Source of the DNA: Streptomyces sp. NBC_01237
GTDB lineage: Bacteria > Actinomycetota > Actinomycetes > Streptomycetales > Streptomycetaceae
Assembly: GCF_035917275.1 (NCBI RefSeq)
Contig: NZ_CP108508.1
Coordinates: 806,001-870,000 of the forward strand
Direction: 5' to 3'
DNA: 64,000 bases
The notes below the pieces were generated by a model. That model searched no databases. It was not told where the DNA came from and was given only the letters and a program-made list of their open reading frames with translations. Both the position numbers and the translations under genes were made by a program. This document shows, in pieces, positions 8,368 to 16,832 of this stretch (the first letter of the stretch is position 1; every line of letters begins with the position of its first letter).

Positions 8368-10037
8368 CCCTCGCCCCGGCCGTGGGCCTTCTCCGGGCTC
8401 CGGACCGGGCGGCCGGCCCGCAGTTCCAGCACGTCCCCGGTGAAGCGGTCGCGGAAGCCGCGGTCGTGCGAGACCACGACGACGGCTCCCCGGTACCGCG
8501 CGAGGGCTTCCTCCAGCTCCTCCACCAGGCTCAGCGCGATGTGGTTCGTCGGCTCGTCCAGGACCAGCAGATCGGCGGGCCGGGTCACCAGCCGGGCCAG
8601 CGCCAGCCTGCGCTGCTGGCCGATGGAGAGGGCCGCGACGGGAACGGTCAGGTCCTCGGGGCGGAACAGCCCGAGGCCGAGGAGGTCCTGCGCGTACTCG
8701 TCCGGGAAGCCGGGGCGGCCGGCGGCGAAGGTCTCCAGCAGGGTGCGCCGGGTCGGTCGCTGCGGGAGTTCCTGCGGAAGGTAGCCGATCCGTGCCCGCC
8801 GCCGGACCGTGCCCGTGTCCGGGGCGAGGTCCCCGGCGAGCACCCGCAGCAGGGTGGTCTTCCCGGCGCCGTTGGGGCCGTTGACCAGGAGCCGTTGTCC
8901 GGGCTCGACGCGCAGGGCCGGGAGCTGGAGCCGGTCGCCGACGGAGACGGATTCCAGGGCGAGCAGCGGCTCCGGGTGGTGCCGGTCGTCCTGCGTGGCG
9001 ACGGCCGGGCGGGCGGTGAAGGACAGGGGCGGGGGCGGGGCGGGCACGGGTGAGCGGCGCAGTGCTTCGAGGCGGGTCCGGGCGGCCCTGACCTGGCCGG
9101 AGAGTTTGGCCTCGTGCGAGCGGCGGTGTTTGCCGTAGCCCTCCTTCGGGTCCTTTCCGGTGGCCGCGAGCCGCTGCCCGGCCGCGTCCACCAGTTCCTC
9201 GGTGCGGGCCAGTTCCGCCAGGTATTCCTGGTGCTCCTGGGCCCACCGGCGGCGGGCCGCGGCCTTGGCCGTGCGGTAGCCGTCCCAGCCGTCCCCGTAC
9301 CTGGTGACGCCGCGCAGGTCGCGGTCGACCTCCAGGATCACCGAGGTGACGCGCTCCAGGAAGGCCCGGTCGTGCGTGATGGCCACGACGGTGCCGCGGT
9401 GGGCCCGCAGGTGGTCCTCCAGCCAGCCGACGGCCCGGGCGTCCAGGTGGTTGGTCGGTTCGTCGAGCAGCAGCAGTTCGGGGGCCGCGGCCAGCACGCA
9501 GGCCAGGGCGAGCCGGGACTGTTCGCCGCCGGAGAGGGTGGCGAGCGGCCGTTCGCGGGTGAGGTGCGCCAGGCCGAGGCCGTGCAGTGCCGCGTCGGTG
9601 CGGGCGTCGGCCCGGTAGCCGTCGCGTTCCTCGTAGGCGGTGAGGAGGTCTCCGTAGGCGGTGAGTTCCGTGTCCGTGGGTTCACCCGCGGCGGACAGCG
9701 CGGTCTCCGCCGCACGGATGCGGCGTTCCAGTTCGCGCAGTTCGGCGAGCGCCGCGTCGACGGCGTCCTGAACGGTGTCGTCGGGGGCGAGGGTGAGGGT
9801 CTGGGCGAGGTATCCGGTGCCGCCGGGGAACCGGACGGTGAGGTCCCCGCCGTCGGGCGTCTCCACCCCCGCCATCAGCCGGAGAAGGGTGGATTTGCCG
9901 GAGCCGTTCTCACCGATGATGCCGGCCTTCTCACCGGGGCGGACGGTGAGTGTCACCTGGTCGAGTACCGACCGGTCTCCGTAGCTCTTGGAGACGTCTT
10001 TCAAGGTCAGTTGAGCGCGGTCGCGCTGGGGGTGCAT
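8331..10037 (-). CDS. ABC-F family ATPase, probable ribosome-protection (antibiotic resistance) factor
   Basis: A 568-residue soluble protein with two ABC domains and no membrane segments. First Walker A is GENGSGKST near residue 46, then LSGGEQSRLA and DEPTNHLD; second Walker A is GPNGAGKTT near residue 389, then LSIGQQRRLA and a second DEPTNHI. The charged linker between the domains is the part that reaches the ribosomal exit site in this family. Overall organisation resembles Streptomyces TlrC/CarA/LmrC-type proteins. Start ATG at 10037. The leader peptide and hairpins upstream support antibiotic-responsive control, although the drug class is unknown. Confidence 0.85.
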   Translation of the reverse strand: MHPQRDRAQLTLKDVSKSYGDRSVLDQVTLTVRPGEKAGIIGENGSGKSTLLRLMAGVETPDGGDLTVRFPGGTGYLAQTLTLAPDDTVQDAVDAALAELRELERRIRAAETALSAAGEPTDTELTAYGDLLTAYEERDGYRADARTDAALHGLGLAHLTRERPLATLSGGEQSRLALACVLAAAPELLLLDEPTNHLDARAVGWLEDHLRAHRGTVVAITHDRAFLERVTSVILEVDRDLRGVTRYGDGWDGYRTAKAAARRRWAQEHQEYLAELARTEELVDAAGQRLAATGKDPKEGYGKHRRSHEAKLSGQVRAARTRLEALRRSPVPAPPPPLSFTARPAVATQDDRHHPEPLLALESVSVGDRLQLPALRVEPGQRLLVNGPNGAGKTTLLRVLAGDLAPDTGTVRRRARIGYLPQELPQRPTRRTLLETFAAGRPGFPDEYAQDLLGLGLFRPEDLTVPVAALSIGQQRRLALARLVTRPADLLVLDEPTNHIALSLVEELEEALARYRGAVVVVSHDRGFRDRFTGDVLELRAGRPVRSPEKAHGRGEGYPSEEACPSRT

Positions 10038-10135
10038 GGGTGCTTCTTCCCTGAGGACAAGCCCGTGAAGGCGCGCGGAAGCGCACGGCGGGGCATGGAT
10101 GCCGGACGGCGGAAGGGACTGCGGCACGCGCGGGG

Positions 10136-10150
10136 TGCCCCGGGGGGGCA
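10136..10150 (-). promoter_or_regulatory. Leader hairpin 2 of the ABC-F mRNA
   Basis: Six-bp arms TGCCCC (10136-10141) and GGGGCA (10145-10150) with a three-base loop, between the leader peptide and the ABC-F start. Candidate part of an attenuator. Confidence 0.4.
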
Positions 10151-10155
10151 TCCGG

Positions 10156-10170
10156 CGACGCTCAGCGTCG
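10156..10170 (-). promoter_or_regulatory. Leader hairpin 1 of the ABC-F mRNA
   Basis: Perfect seven-bp arms CGACGCT and AGCGTCG around one base, 24 bases downstream of the leader-peptide stop. A ribosome stalled on the short ORF would alter pairing here. Confidence 0.4.
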
Positions 10171-10193
10171 GGCGGCGGCGTCCTGGCCGGGAA

Positions 10194-10220
10194 TCAGCGG
10201 AAGAAGTAGTACGAACGCAT
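10194..10220 (-). CDS. Eight-codon leader peptide MRSYYFFR upstream of the ABC-F gene
   Basis: On the minus strand ATG CGT TCG TAC TAC TTC TTC CGC TGA encodes MRSYYFFR. A TAGACT -10-like hexamer (10228-10233) ends seven bases before the ATG, so the transcript probably begins at or next to the start codon and is leaderless. No Shine-Dalgarno is visible. Aromatic-rich short leaders followed by hairpins are typical of ribosome-mediated attenuation of macrolide/lincosamide/streptogramin resistance genes; application here is inference. Confidence 0.6.
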   Translation of the reverse strand: MRSYYFFR

Positions 10221-10233
10221 GGACGGAAGTCTA

Positions 10234-10395
10234 AGGGCTGTCCCGTCATCCCTGGTGGATCGGCACACGGCGTCGGATGCGGTGCATCGCAAGGCGGAGG
10301 GACGTCCGCATACGGGATGTATTCGGGCGTTCCGACAACGCCGCGAGGTGCCGTAACTGTCGTCGTGCGCCCGCCAGGCATGACGGGACAGCCCT
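10234..10395. mobile_element. 162-bp MITE-like element with 24-bp imperfect terminal inverted repeats
   Basis: The ends AGGGCTGTCCCGTCAT (10234-10249) and ATGACGGGACAGCCCT (10380-10395) are exact inverted copies; pairing continues to 22 of 24 positions. The GGGCTGTCCC-type end is one I associate with DDE insertion sequences of Streptomyces, but I did not check this. The interior holds no credible ORF. Flanks read CT(A) and (C)AG, so target duplication is unclear. The left end abuts the -10 region of the ABC-F leader. Confidence 0.65.
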
Positions 10396-10433
10396 CAGCG
10401 AGGGCCGGGAGGACTCGCTCGGCAATAGAAGGG

Positions 10434-10751
10434 TCAGCCTGCTTTCGGGAGGCGGATGACCGCCCGGCCGCCGGTCAGGTCGACGGTGGACCTGTTCGGC
10501 GGGGCGCCGTCCTCCTCGTCGTCCCTGAGCAGCAGTGCGCTCTGACGCTCCTTGAGTTCGCTCTGCTTGCCGGGCGAGAAGGTCGCGTGCAGCTGCTCGA
10601 AGCCGGTCGCCGACACCTGGCCCTGCCGGGCGCTGTTGCGCCAGGGCAGTATCCCGGCCCGCCCGGCGCGCAGCAGCAGCTGGTCGACGAAGGCGAGCAG
10701 GGTCAGCCCGATCACCAGTCCAGGCAAAGTCATCAGTACGAGAAACCCCAT
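10434..10751 (-). CDS. Small membrane protein of unknown function (DUF6191-like)
   Basis: A 105-residue protein with one amino-terminal transmembrane segment (LVLMTLPGLVIGLTLLAFV, residues 4-22) followed by a basic, polar tail. The Q-V-S-A-T-G-F-E-Q-L-H motif and a QSALLLRDDEEDGAPP tail resemble a small family common in Streptomyces; the family name is from memory. The ATG at 10751 was chosen so that the membrane segment begins the protein; an in-frame ATG eight codons earlier is possible. No functional link to neighbours is evident. Confidence 0.65.
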   Translation of the reverse strand: MGFLVLMTLPGLVIGLTLLAFVDQLLLRAGRAGILPWRNSARQGQVSATGFEQLHATFSPGKQSELKERQSALLLRDDEEDGAPPNRSTVDLTGGRAVIRLPKAG

Positions 10752-10968
10752 GGGGCCAGTCTCACCCATGTCCATGGCCGGGCGCACCGGTTTCGCGACG
10801 TGGGTTCGGACCGGAGGATGCGGGCCGTCGCTGTGCTGCGGCGGCCCGCACGGTCCGGTGGGGCCATCCGTCGTCGGGTCGGGCGACGGGGGCCCACCGT
10901 GAGTGACGGAGAACCTCCGTCGTCGGGCGACGGGACCGGCTCCCGGCTGGTGGGGAGGAGGTCGGATC

Positions 10969-12009
10969 TCAGCCGTTGGGAAGGATGACGGCCCGGCCGT
11001 TGATCTTGCCGGAGTGCAGTCGCTCGTACGCGAGCGGCGCCTCGTCGATGGAGTACGTCTCCACATGGACGTCGACCGAACCGGCGTGGGCGAGGTCGAG
11101 CACCTCGACCAGTTCCTTGCGCGAACCCCAGTAGGGCGCGGTGACGGTCGTGCCGTAGGGCAGCGTGCCGAAGCCGACGGGCAGGGCGCCGCCGCCGATG
11201 CCGACGATCGTGACATCGCCGTCGACCCGGGCGACCGCTCCGGCCGTCTTCACGGTGGGCGGGGCGCCGACGAAGTCGAGGACGACGTGGGCGCCGAGAC
11301 CGCCGGTCAGTTCGAGCACCTTGGCGGCCGCGTGCTCGTCGGACAGGACGGCTTCGTGGGCGCCGACCGTGCGGGCGAGGGCGAGCTTGTCCTCGGTGAC
11401 GTCGAGCGCGATCACGCGCACGGCGGTCATGGCGCGCAGCAGCTGGATCGCGACGTGGCCGAGACCGCCGGTGCCGATGACCACGGCGGTGGCGCCGGGC
11501 ACCAGCTTGGACAGGGAGCGCTTGATCGCGTGGTACGGGGTCAGCCCCGCGTCCGTGAGCGGCACCGTCTTCACGGGGTCGAGGTCGCCGATCGGCACCA
11601 GGTGGCGCGGGTCGTCGACGATCATGTACTCGGCCATGGCGCCGGGGGCGCCGAGTCCGGGCGGCGCGATGCCGAGCTCCTTGGCGCGCAGGCAGTAGTT
11701 CTCCTTGCCCTCGGCACAGTTCACGCAGGTACCGCAGCCCCAGGGGCCGTAGACGGCGACGGAGTCGCCGGTCGCGAAGCCGGTGACGCCGTCACCGAGC
11801 GCGGCGATCGTGCCGACGCCCTCGTGCCCGAGGGTGAGGGGCAGCGGGAAGGGGATCTGGTCCGCGGGCCAGCTCATCACGGCGATGTCGGAGTGGCAGA
11901 CACCTGCGGCGGTGACCTTCAGCAGGACCTGCCCCGGGCCGGGCTCGGGGTCCGGGACGGTCACGACCTCGGGAGCGGATCCGACGGCGCGGTACTGAAC
12001 GGCTTTCAT
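10969..12009 (-). CDS. Zinc-dependent NAD(P)-alcohol dehydrogenase
   Basis: A 346-residue medium-chain dehydrogenase/reductase. The catalytic zinc site is seen in GVCHSD (Cys near 38) and GHEGVG; the structural zinc lobe in CGTCVNCAEGKENYC near residues 94-108; the Rossmann motif GTGGLGHVAIQ near 178. Start ATG 12009 follows GAGGAGA by four bases. It lies 67 bases after the SDR gene, within an apparent TetR-SDR-ADH operon, which suggests an inducible alcohol/ketone oxidation route. The physiological substrate is unknown. Confidence 0.9.
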   Translation of the reverse strand: MKAVQYRAVGSAPEVVTVPDPEPGPGQVLLKVTAAGVCHSDIAVMSWPADQIPFPLPLTLGHEGVGTIAALGDGVTGFATGDSVAVYGPWGCGTCVNCAEGKENYCLRAKELGIAPPGLGAPGAMAEYMIVDDPRHLVPIGDLDPVKTVPLTDAGLTPYHAIKRSLSKLVPGATAVVIGTGGLGHVAIQLLRAMTAVRVIALDVTEDKLALARTVGAHEAVLSDEHAAAKVLELTGGLGAHVVLDFVGAPPTVKTAGAVARVDGDVTIVGIGGGALPVGFGTLPYGTTVTAPYWGSRKELVEVLDLAHAGSVDVHVETYSIDEAPLAYERLHSGKINGRAVILPNG

Positions 12010-12076
12010 GGGGTCTCCTCAGTCTTTCCTTGTTCTCTTTCTCGCCCCCGTGCCCCCGGTTCGCCACTCGGGGCGG

Positions 12077-12853
12077 TCATGAGGCGGAGTAGCCGCCGTC
12101 CACCAGGTGGTAGCTGCCGTGGATGAAGGAGGCCCTGTCGGAGAGGAGGAAGGCGGTGAGCTCGGCCACTTCCTCCGCCGTGCCGAGGCGTCCGGCCGGG
12201 TGCAGGGAGATCAGGTGGTCGCGGGCCGGACCGTCGGTGTTGCGCAGCAGGGGCGTGTCGATGAAGCCGGGGCCGACGGCGTTGATCCGGACGTTCTGTG
12301 CGGCGTATTCGAGGGCGGCGGTCTTGGTGAGGCCGACGACGCCGTGCTTGGCCGCGACGTACGCGGGGGAACCGGCGAAGCCGTTGGTGCCGAGGATCGA
12401 GGACATGTTGACCACCGCACCGCCGCCCGCGGCGACGATGGCGGGGAGTTCGTAGCGCATCGAGTAGAAGACGCCGCTGAGGTTGGTCGCCACGACGCGG
12501 TTCCAGTCCTCGATGGCGTACTCACCGGTGGGGTTGCTCGGACCGCCGATGCCCGCGTTGTTCACGGCGAGGTGGAGTGCGCCGAAGGTGTCGACGGTGA
12601 AGCGGACGGCGGCCTCGACGGAGGCCGGGTCGGTCACGTCCATGGCGACCGCGGCGGCCTTCGCACCGGTGCTCTCCAGCTCGGCGGCGGCCTTGCGCGC
12701 GGCTTCCTCGTCGTAGTCGGCGACGACGACGGCCGCACCGCTCGCGGCGAGCCGCCCGGCCAGGGCGAGGCCGATGCCGGACGCGCCACCGGTGATGAGG
12801 GCGATCCGGCCGGCGAACTCCGTGTCGGACGTGGCGGGGGTGTCGGTGCTCAT
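12077..12853 (-). CDS. Short-chain dehydrogenase/reductase (SDR)
   Basis: A 258-residue classical SDR: cofactor motif TGGASGIG near residue 20, NNAGIGG, and catalytic Ser/Tyr/Lys in NMSSILG and YVAAKHG. Residues VADYDEE after the second strand carry an aspartate, which favours NAD over NADP. The start overlaps the stop of the TetR gene by four bases (ATGA), so regulator and enzyme are cotranslated. Substrate unknown. Confidence 0.9.
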   Translation of the reverse strand: MSTDTPATSDTEFAGRIALITGGASGIGLALAGRLAASGAAVVVADYDEEAARKAAAELESTGAKAAAVAMDVTDPASVEAAVRFTVDTFGALHLAVNNAGIGGPSNPTGEYAIEDWNRVVATNLSGVFYSMRYELPAIVAAGGGAVVNMSSILGTNGFAGSPAYVAAKHGVVGLTKTAALEYAAQNVRINAVGPGFIDTPLLRNTDGPARDHLISLHPAGRLGTAEEVAELTAFLLSDRASFIHGSYHLVDGGYSAS

Positions 12854-13521
12854 GATGTTGCCTTTCCTTCTGTGGTGCTGTGCGGTGCCGTAGTGGCCTG
12901 CCGCTGGGTGAGCAGATCCGAGGCGAGGGCGTCGAACGCCTGGACGACCAGCTCGGGCAACGCGTCCTGGCGGCTCCCCCGCACCCAGGCGGCCTGGGCG
13001 GCGAGCAGGGCGCCCGCTCCCGCGGCCACCGTGACGGCGGGGCGGATGTCCAGCCGGGGATCGACGCCGAGCCGGTCCGCGACGATGGCGACCGAGTCCT
13101 CCTGCGCGTCCACCCGGATGTGGTGGAAGGCCGCGTAGAGGGTCGGTTCCCGCTCGGCGACGACCAGCAGGTCGAAGAACCGGGGGCGGCGGTGCCAGGG
13201 CTCCGCCGAGGGGTCGCCGAGCCAGTCGAGCACGGCGCGCCGGTAGGCGGTGAGCGGCGGCTCGGAGGCGGGGCGGGCCTTCAGGGCCTCGTTGATCCGG
13301 TCGCCGTCGCCCCGTACGGAGTCGAGTACGGCGGCTTCCTTGCTCGGGAAGTACCGGCTGAAGGTGCGTCGGTCGACATCGGCGGTCTCCGCGATCTCCT
13401 CGACCGTCACCTTCCGCAGTCCTCGGTCGAGTACGAGCTCGAACGCGGCCTGCGCCAGCGTCTCCCGGGTCCGGCGGGCCTTGCGGCTGCGCCTCTCCGG
13501 GATGTTCCGTTCCGGATTCAT
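12850..13521 (-). CDS. TetR-family transcriptional regulator
   Basis: A 223-residue one-domain repressor with the helix-turn-helix at about residues 33-55 (VEEIAETADVDRRTFSRYFPSKE) and an all-helical ligand domain. I chose ATG 13521; a GTG ten codons earlier is possible. It heads the operon with the SDR and alcohol dehydrogenase, which it probably controls together with itself through the inverted repeat at 13556-13591. Confidence 0.88.
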   Translation of the reverse strand: MNPERNIPERRSRKARRTRETLAQAAFELVLDRGLRKVTVEEIAETADVDRRTFSRYFPSKEAAVLDSVRGDGDRINEALKARPASEPPLTAYRRAVLDWLGDPSAEPWHRRPRFFDLLVVAEREPTLYAAFHHIRVDAQEDSVAIVADRLGVDPRLDIRPAVTVAAGAGALLAAQAAWVRGSRQDALPELVVQAFDALASDLLTQRQATTAPHSTTEGKATS

Positions 13522-13555
13522 ACCTGCACCGTACACCCGAAAATGTCCCACCGCG

Positions 13556-13591
13556 ACACTCGTCCCATCAGGACATCATGGGACGGAGTGT
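13556..13591. promoter_or_regulatory. Inverted repeat between SpoIIE-type phosphatase and tetR
   Basis: ACACTCGTCCCAT (13556-13568) pairs with ATGGGACGGAGTGT (13578-13591) except for one bulged base; the loop is nine bases. Lying 35 bases before the regulator start, it may be the TetR operator. It could equally terminate the upstream phosphatase mRNA. Confidence 0.4.
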
Positions 13592-13624
13592 CGGGTGTGT
13601 CGGGTGTGTCGCCGAGCCCCTCGG

Positions 13625-14839
13625 CTACCGGTCGCCGAGGGTTTCCACGGCCCGCAGGGCGTTCCCGGGCACGGCCTCGGGCCGCCGCGCGCCGCCGGAC
13701 GGGGCCCGGCGCAGGGCGAGGGCGGCGACATCGTCGCGCCTGACGCCACCGGAGAAGTCCTCCAGGTCGGCGTGGAGCGAGTCCAGGACCTCGCGCGGGC
13801 CCCGCCGCGCCCAGCGGCCGAGCCGTTCGTCCAGGGGGTAGAAGTGGCCGGAGGCGTCACGGGCCTCGGTGACGCCGTCGGTGAAGACCAGCAGCGTCGC
13901 GCCCGGGGGGAAGTCGAACCATTCCGCCGTACGCGCCTCGCGGCTCAGCTCGGCCATGCCGAGGGGAACGTAGGCCCGCTGGAGGGCGATCGCCGACGCC
14001 TCGCCGTTGTGCAGCAGTCGCGGCGGCAGATGGCCGCAGTTGACCGCCTCCACCCGGTCGCCGCCGTCGAACCCGAGGATCAGCGCCGTGACGAACCGCT
14101 CGGTCTCACCGGTCTGGGAGGAGAACTCGTTGTGCCGCACGACGGCGTCCTCCAGGGCGTCCACCACACCGGTGAGCGTGGGTTCGCGGATGGCGGCCTC
14201 ACGGAACGCGCCGAGCGCGGCGAAGCCCGCGCCGATGGCGGGGAGCCCCTTGCCCTGGACATCGCCGATGATCACCCGGGTGCCGTACGGAGACTCGACG
14301 ACCTCGTAGATGTCACCGCCGACGAACCGGTCCTCCTCGATCGGCTCGTAGAGCCCGTACGCGAAGACCTGGTCGGTCAGGACCGGCAGTGGGCGCAGGA
14401 TCTGGCGCTGGAGAGCGACGGCGGCGGAGCGCAGCCTGGCGATCTGCCGGGCGTGCCGGATGCGGGCCGCACAGGAACCGACACCCAGGGCGCAGGCCAG
14501 CACGGTGAAGCCGATGCCCAGTACCAGGTCCCAGAAGGACCCGTCCGAGGCGATACGGGAGCCGACGACCACGATCATGATCCAGCCGGCCACCCCCACC
14601 GTCTGGCGGACCGTGCAGAAGACGGAGGCCAGGGCGGGGACGACGACCAGCAGCGGGGCCACCTCGAAGTCGTCACCGGTGAAGACGTGCAGGAGCACGA
14701 CCGCGAGGGTCAGCAGCGCCAGCCCCCCGGCCAGCGGCCAGTTCCCGATCCGGGGTGCGCCCGCCGCCGCCTCGCTCGCGTCCGCGCCCGGCAGCTCCGC
14801 CTCGCGCACGGCTGCCGCTCGCTGAAGGCCCATGGCCAC
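13625..14839 (-). CDS. Membrane-anchored SpoIIE/PP2C-type serine phosphatase
   Basis: A 404-residue protein. About four transmembrane helices span residues 33-125, then a basic linker (RHARQIARLRSAAVALQRQILRPLP) leads into a PP2C/SpoIIE phosphatase domain with metal-binding motifs GGDIYEV, IGDVQGKG, NCGHLPP and FTDGVTEARD. The GTG start at 14839 is six bases after AGGAGG (14846-14851). Such phosphatases dephosphorylate anti-anti-sigma factors in Streptomyces stress signalling. A target is not identifiable here, though a SigB/F-type sigma gene lies 3.2 kb away. Confidence 0.88.
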   Translation of the reverse strand: MAMGLQRAAAVREAELPGADASEAAAGAPRIGNWPLAGGLALLTLAVVLLHVFTGDDFEVAPLLVVVPALASVFCTVRQTVGVAGWIMIVVVGSRIASDGSFWDLVLGIGFTVLACALGVGSCAARIRHARQIARLRSAAVALQRQILRPLPVLTDQVFAYGLYEPIEEDRFVGGDIYEVVESPYGTRVIIGDVQGKGLPAIGAGFAALGAFREAAIREPTLTGVVDALEDAVVRHNEFSSQTGETERFVTALILGFDGGDRVEAVNCGHLPPRLLHNGEASAIALQRAYVPLGMAELSREARTAEWFDFPPGATLLVFTDGVTEARDASGHFYPLDERLGRWARRGPREVLDSLHADLEDFSGGVRRDDVAALALRRAPSGGARRPEAVPGNALRAVETLGDR

Positions 14840-14937
14840 GGTGTGCCTCCTGTTCGGTCCTCGGTCCCGGGTGTCGGCCGTCGGTAGGACGGTTCCTCAC
14901 CCAGTGGACCGGGGACCGCGGCGTCGGCACACGAGTC

Positions 14938-15915
14938 TTACGACCCCGAGCGCGGGCCGAAGGTCCCGGTCGGGACTTTCGGCCCGGGGCCTTCGGCACG
15001 GGCGGGGGCGCCGAAGGCCCCGGCTGCCGGGCCGGGGGCGGGAGCGGGCCGGGGGACCGTGACCTGCTGGGGAACGAGGGCCGACAGGAACTCCGTCCTG
15101 CGGCGCAGCCGGAAGCCGAGGGCTTCGTAGAGCCGGACGGCGTTGGTGTTGGACGCGGCGGCGTGCAGGAACGGGGTCTCGCCGCGTTCCCTGATCCCGT
15201 GGGCGACCGCCCGGACGAGCCGGCCCGCGAGCCCCTGCCCCCGTACGGACTCGTCGGTGCAGACCCCGCTGATCTCGGTCCAGCCGGGCGGGTGCAGCCG
15301 CTCCCCCGCCATCGCGACGAGGACGCCGGAGCGGCGGATGCCCAGGTAGGTGCCGAGTTCTATGGTGCGCGGCAGAAAGGGTCCGGGGCGGGTGCGGGCC
15401 ACCAGCTCCAGCATCTCGGGGACATCGGCGGGCCCCAGGAGCACGGCCTCGGGGTCCGGTGCCGCGGCCACCGACTCGTCGACGAGCTGGACACCCTCGG
15501 CGTGGAAGAGGATCTCCCAGTCCCCGGGCGGCGGCTCACGGAACGCGGTCAGGGTGACCGAGGCCCCGGGACCGGCGAGAGCGGCGACATCGGACCAGTC
15601 CTGGGCGTCCGGGGCGTCCGGCAGGGCGAGCCACGGAGTGACGTCGACGGGGTAGCGCAGAATGCGGCCGCGGTGCTCCGCGAAGTGGGCGTGCGGGCCG
15701 GTCAGCGAGGAGCGGGCGGGGTTGTCCAGCGGATGGGCCGGGTGGCCGGCGGAGGAATGTACGGGCACGAGCGTCTTTCCTGTCTCGGATGCGGGGGTGG
15801 ATACGGACGCGGACACGGCGGCCGGGACGGATGCGGCGGACGCGGCGGGGGCCGGGATTGATGCGGGGGCGGATACGGCGGGGGCCGGGATTGATACGGC
15901 GGCGGGAGCGCTCAT
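14938..15915 (-). CDS. GNAT N-acetyltransferase with Pro/Ala/Ser-rich N-terminus
   Basis: A 325-residue protein. The first ~45 residues are almost only A, P, S, V and I, with an 11-residue repeat (SIPAPAVSAPA) coded by a 33-bp DNA repeat. The catalytic GNAT domain is in the second half: ISGVCTDESVRGQGLAGRLV carries the acetyl-CoA loop (R/Q-x-x-G-x-G/A) and NTNAVRLYEALGF is motif B. The ATG overlaps the stop of the upstream oxidoreductase (ATGA). The C-terminus is again Pro/Ala/Gly-rich. Acceptor unknown. Confidence 0.82.
   Translation of the reverse strand: MSAPAAVSIPAPAVSAPASIPAPAASAASVPAAVSASVSTPASETGKTLVPVHSSAGHPAHPLDNPARSSLTGPHAHFAEHRGRILRYPVDVTPWLALPDAPDAQDWSDVAALAGPGASVTLTAFREPPPGDWEILFHAEGVQLVDESVAAAPDPEAVLLGPADVPEMLELVARTRPGPFLPRTIELGTYLGIRRSGVLVAMAGERLHPPGWTEISGVCTDESVRGQGLAGRLVRAVAHGIRERGETPFLHAAASNTNAVRLYEALGFRLRRRTEFLSALVPQQVTVPRPAPAPGPAAGAFGAPARAEGPGPKVPTGTFGPRSGS
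15844..15895. repeat. 33-bp period tandem repeat inside the GNAT gene
   Basis: Two identical 19-mers (15844-15862 and 15877-15895) within a 33-base period encode the SIPAPA units of the acetyltransferase N-terminus. Such repeats can change number by slippage. Confidence 0.7.
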
Positions 15916-16832
15916 CCGGCCACCTCGATCACGATCTTTCCGCGTGCGTGGCCGCCTTCCACCGTACGCAGTGCCCGGTCGGCTTCGGCCAGCGGGAACG
16001 TCCGCGTCACCTGGGTGCGCAGCGCTCCGCCGACGACGAGGCGTGCCAGTTCGTCGAGCACGGCCGCGGAACGGGTCCGGCGCACGGCCGCACCGCCCAG
16101 CTCGGTGACCTCCCCCGGCGACCCGGCGCTGATCAGCCGCTTCCGGTCCCCCACCACGGCGGCGGCGGCCGTCAGCGCCTCGCCGCCGGCCAGGTCGAAG
16201 GCCGCGTCCACGCCTTCGGGGGCCGCGGCCCGTATCCGGTCCTCGACTCCGGGCCCGTACGTCACATGAACGGCGCCCAGCGATTCGACGAGGTCCTGCT
16301 TGGCCGCGCTCGCCGTACCGAGAACCCGGATCCCGAAGTGGCGCGCGAGCTGCACCGCGGCCACACCGACACCGCCACCGGCTCCGGTGACCAGCAGAGT
16401 GGAGCCGGGAGCCGCGTCGAGCTGGCGCAGTCCGTCGTACGCGGTGGCCGCCGCGACCGGCAGCACCGCCGCGTCCGTGAACGACAGCCCGTCCGGCTTG
16501 TGGGCGGTGGCGTCGGCCGCCAGCAGGGCGTACTCGGCGTAACCGCCGGTCAGCGGGGAGCCGAAGACCGGCTGACCGGGCGCGAAGCCCTCGACACCCG
16601 GCCCGACCGCCTCCACCGTCCCCGACACCTCGCTGCCGAAGACACCCGGCAGGGGCGCCGGATCACTTCCCGGTCGGCGGAGACCGGACCGCCGCTTCCA
16701 GTCGACCGGGTTGACCCCGGCCGCCCGGACGGCGACGAGCAGTTCACCGGGCCCGGGGACGGGCACCGGCCGCTCGCTGAAGGCTTCCGCCTCGGGTCCG
16801 CCGTAGCGGTGGAATATGTACACCTTGGGCAT
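15912..16832 (-). CDS. NADP-dependent quinone-oxidoreductase-like MDR protein
   Basis: A 306-residue zeta-crystallin/QOR-type medium-chain reductase without zinc ligands. The nucleotide loop GAGGGVGVAAVQLARHFG near residue 145 and the amino-terminal PGPGELLVAVRAAGVNPVDWKRRSG are characteristic. The ATG at 16832 is the natural start. It is translationally coupled to the GNAT gene downstream. Physiological role is unclear; relatives reduce quinones or enones. Confidence 0.88.
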   Translation of the reverse strand: MPKVYIFHRYGGPEAEAFSERPVPVPGPGELLVAVRAAGVNPVDWKRRSGLRRPGSDPAPLPGVFGSEVSGTVEAVGPGVEGFAPGQPVFGSPLTGGYAEYALLAADATAHKPDGLSFTDAAVLPVAAATAYDGLRQLDAAPGSTLLVTGAGGGVGVAAVQLARHFGIRVLGTASAAKQDLVESLGAVHVTYGPGVEDRIRAAAPEGVDAAFDLAGGEALTAAAAVVGDRKRLISAGSPGEVTELGGAAVRRTRSAAVLDELARLVVGGALRTQVTRTFPLAEADRALRTVEGGHARGKIVIEVAG

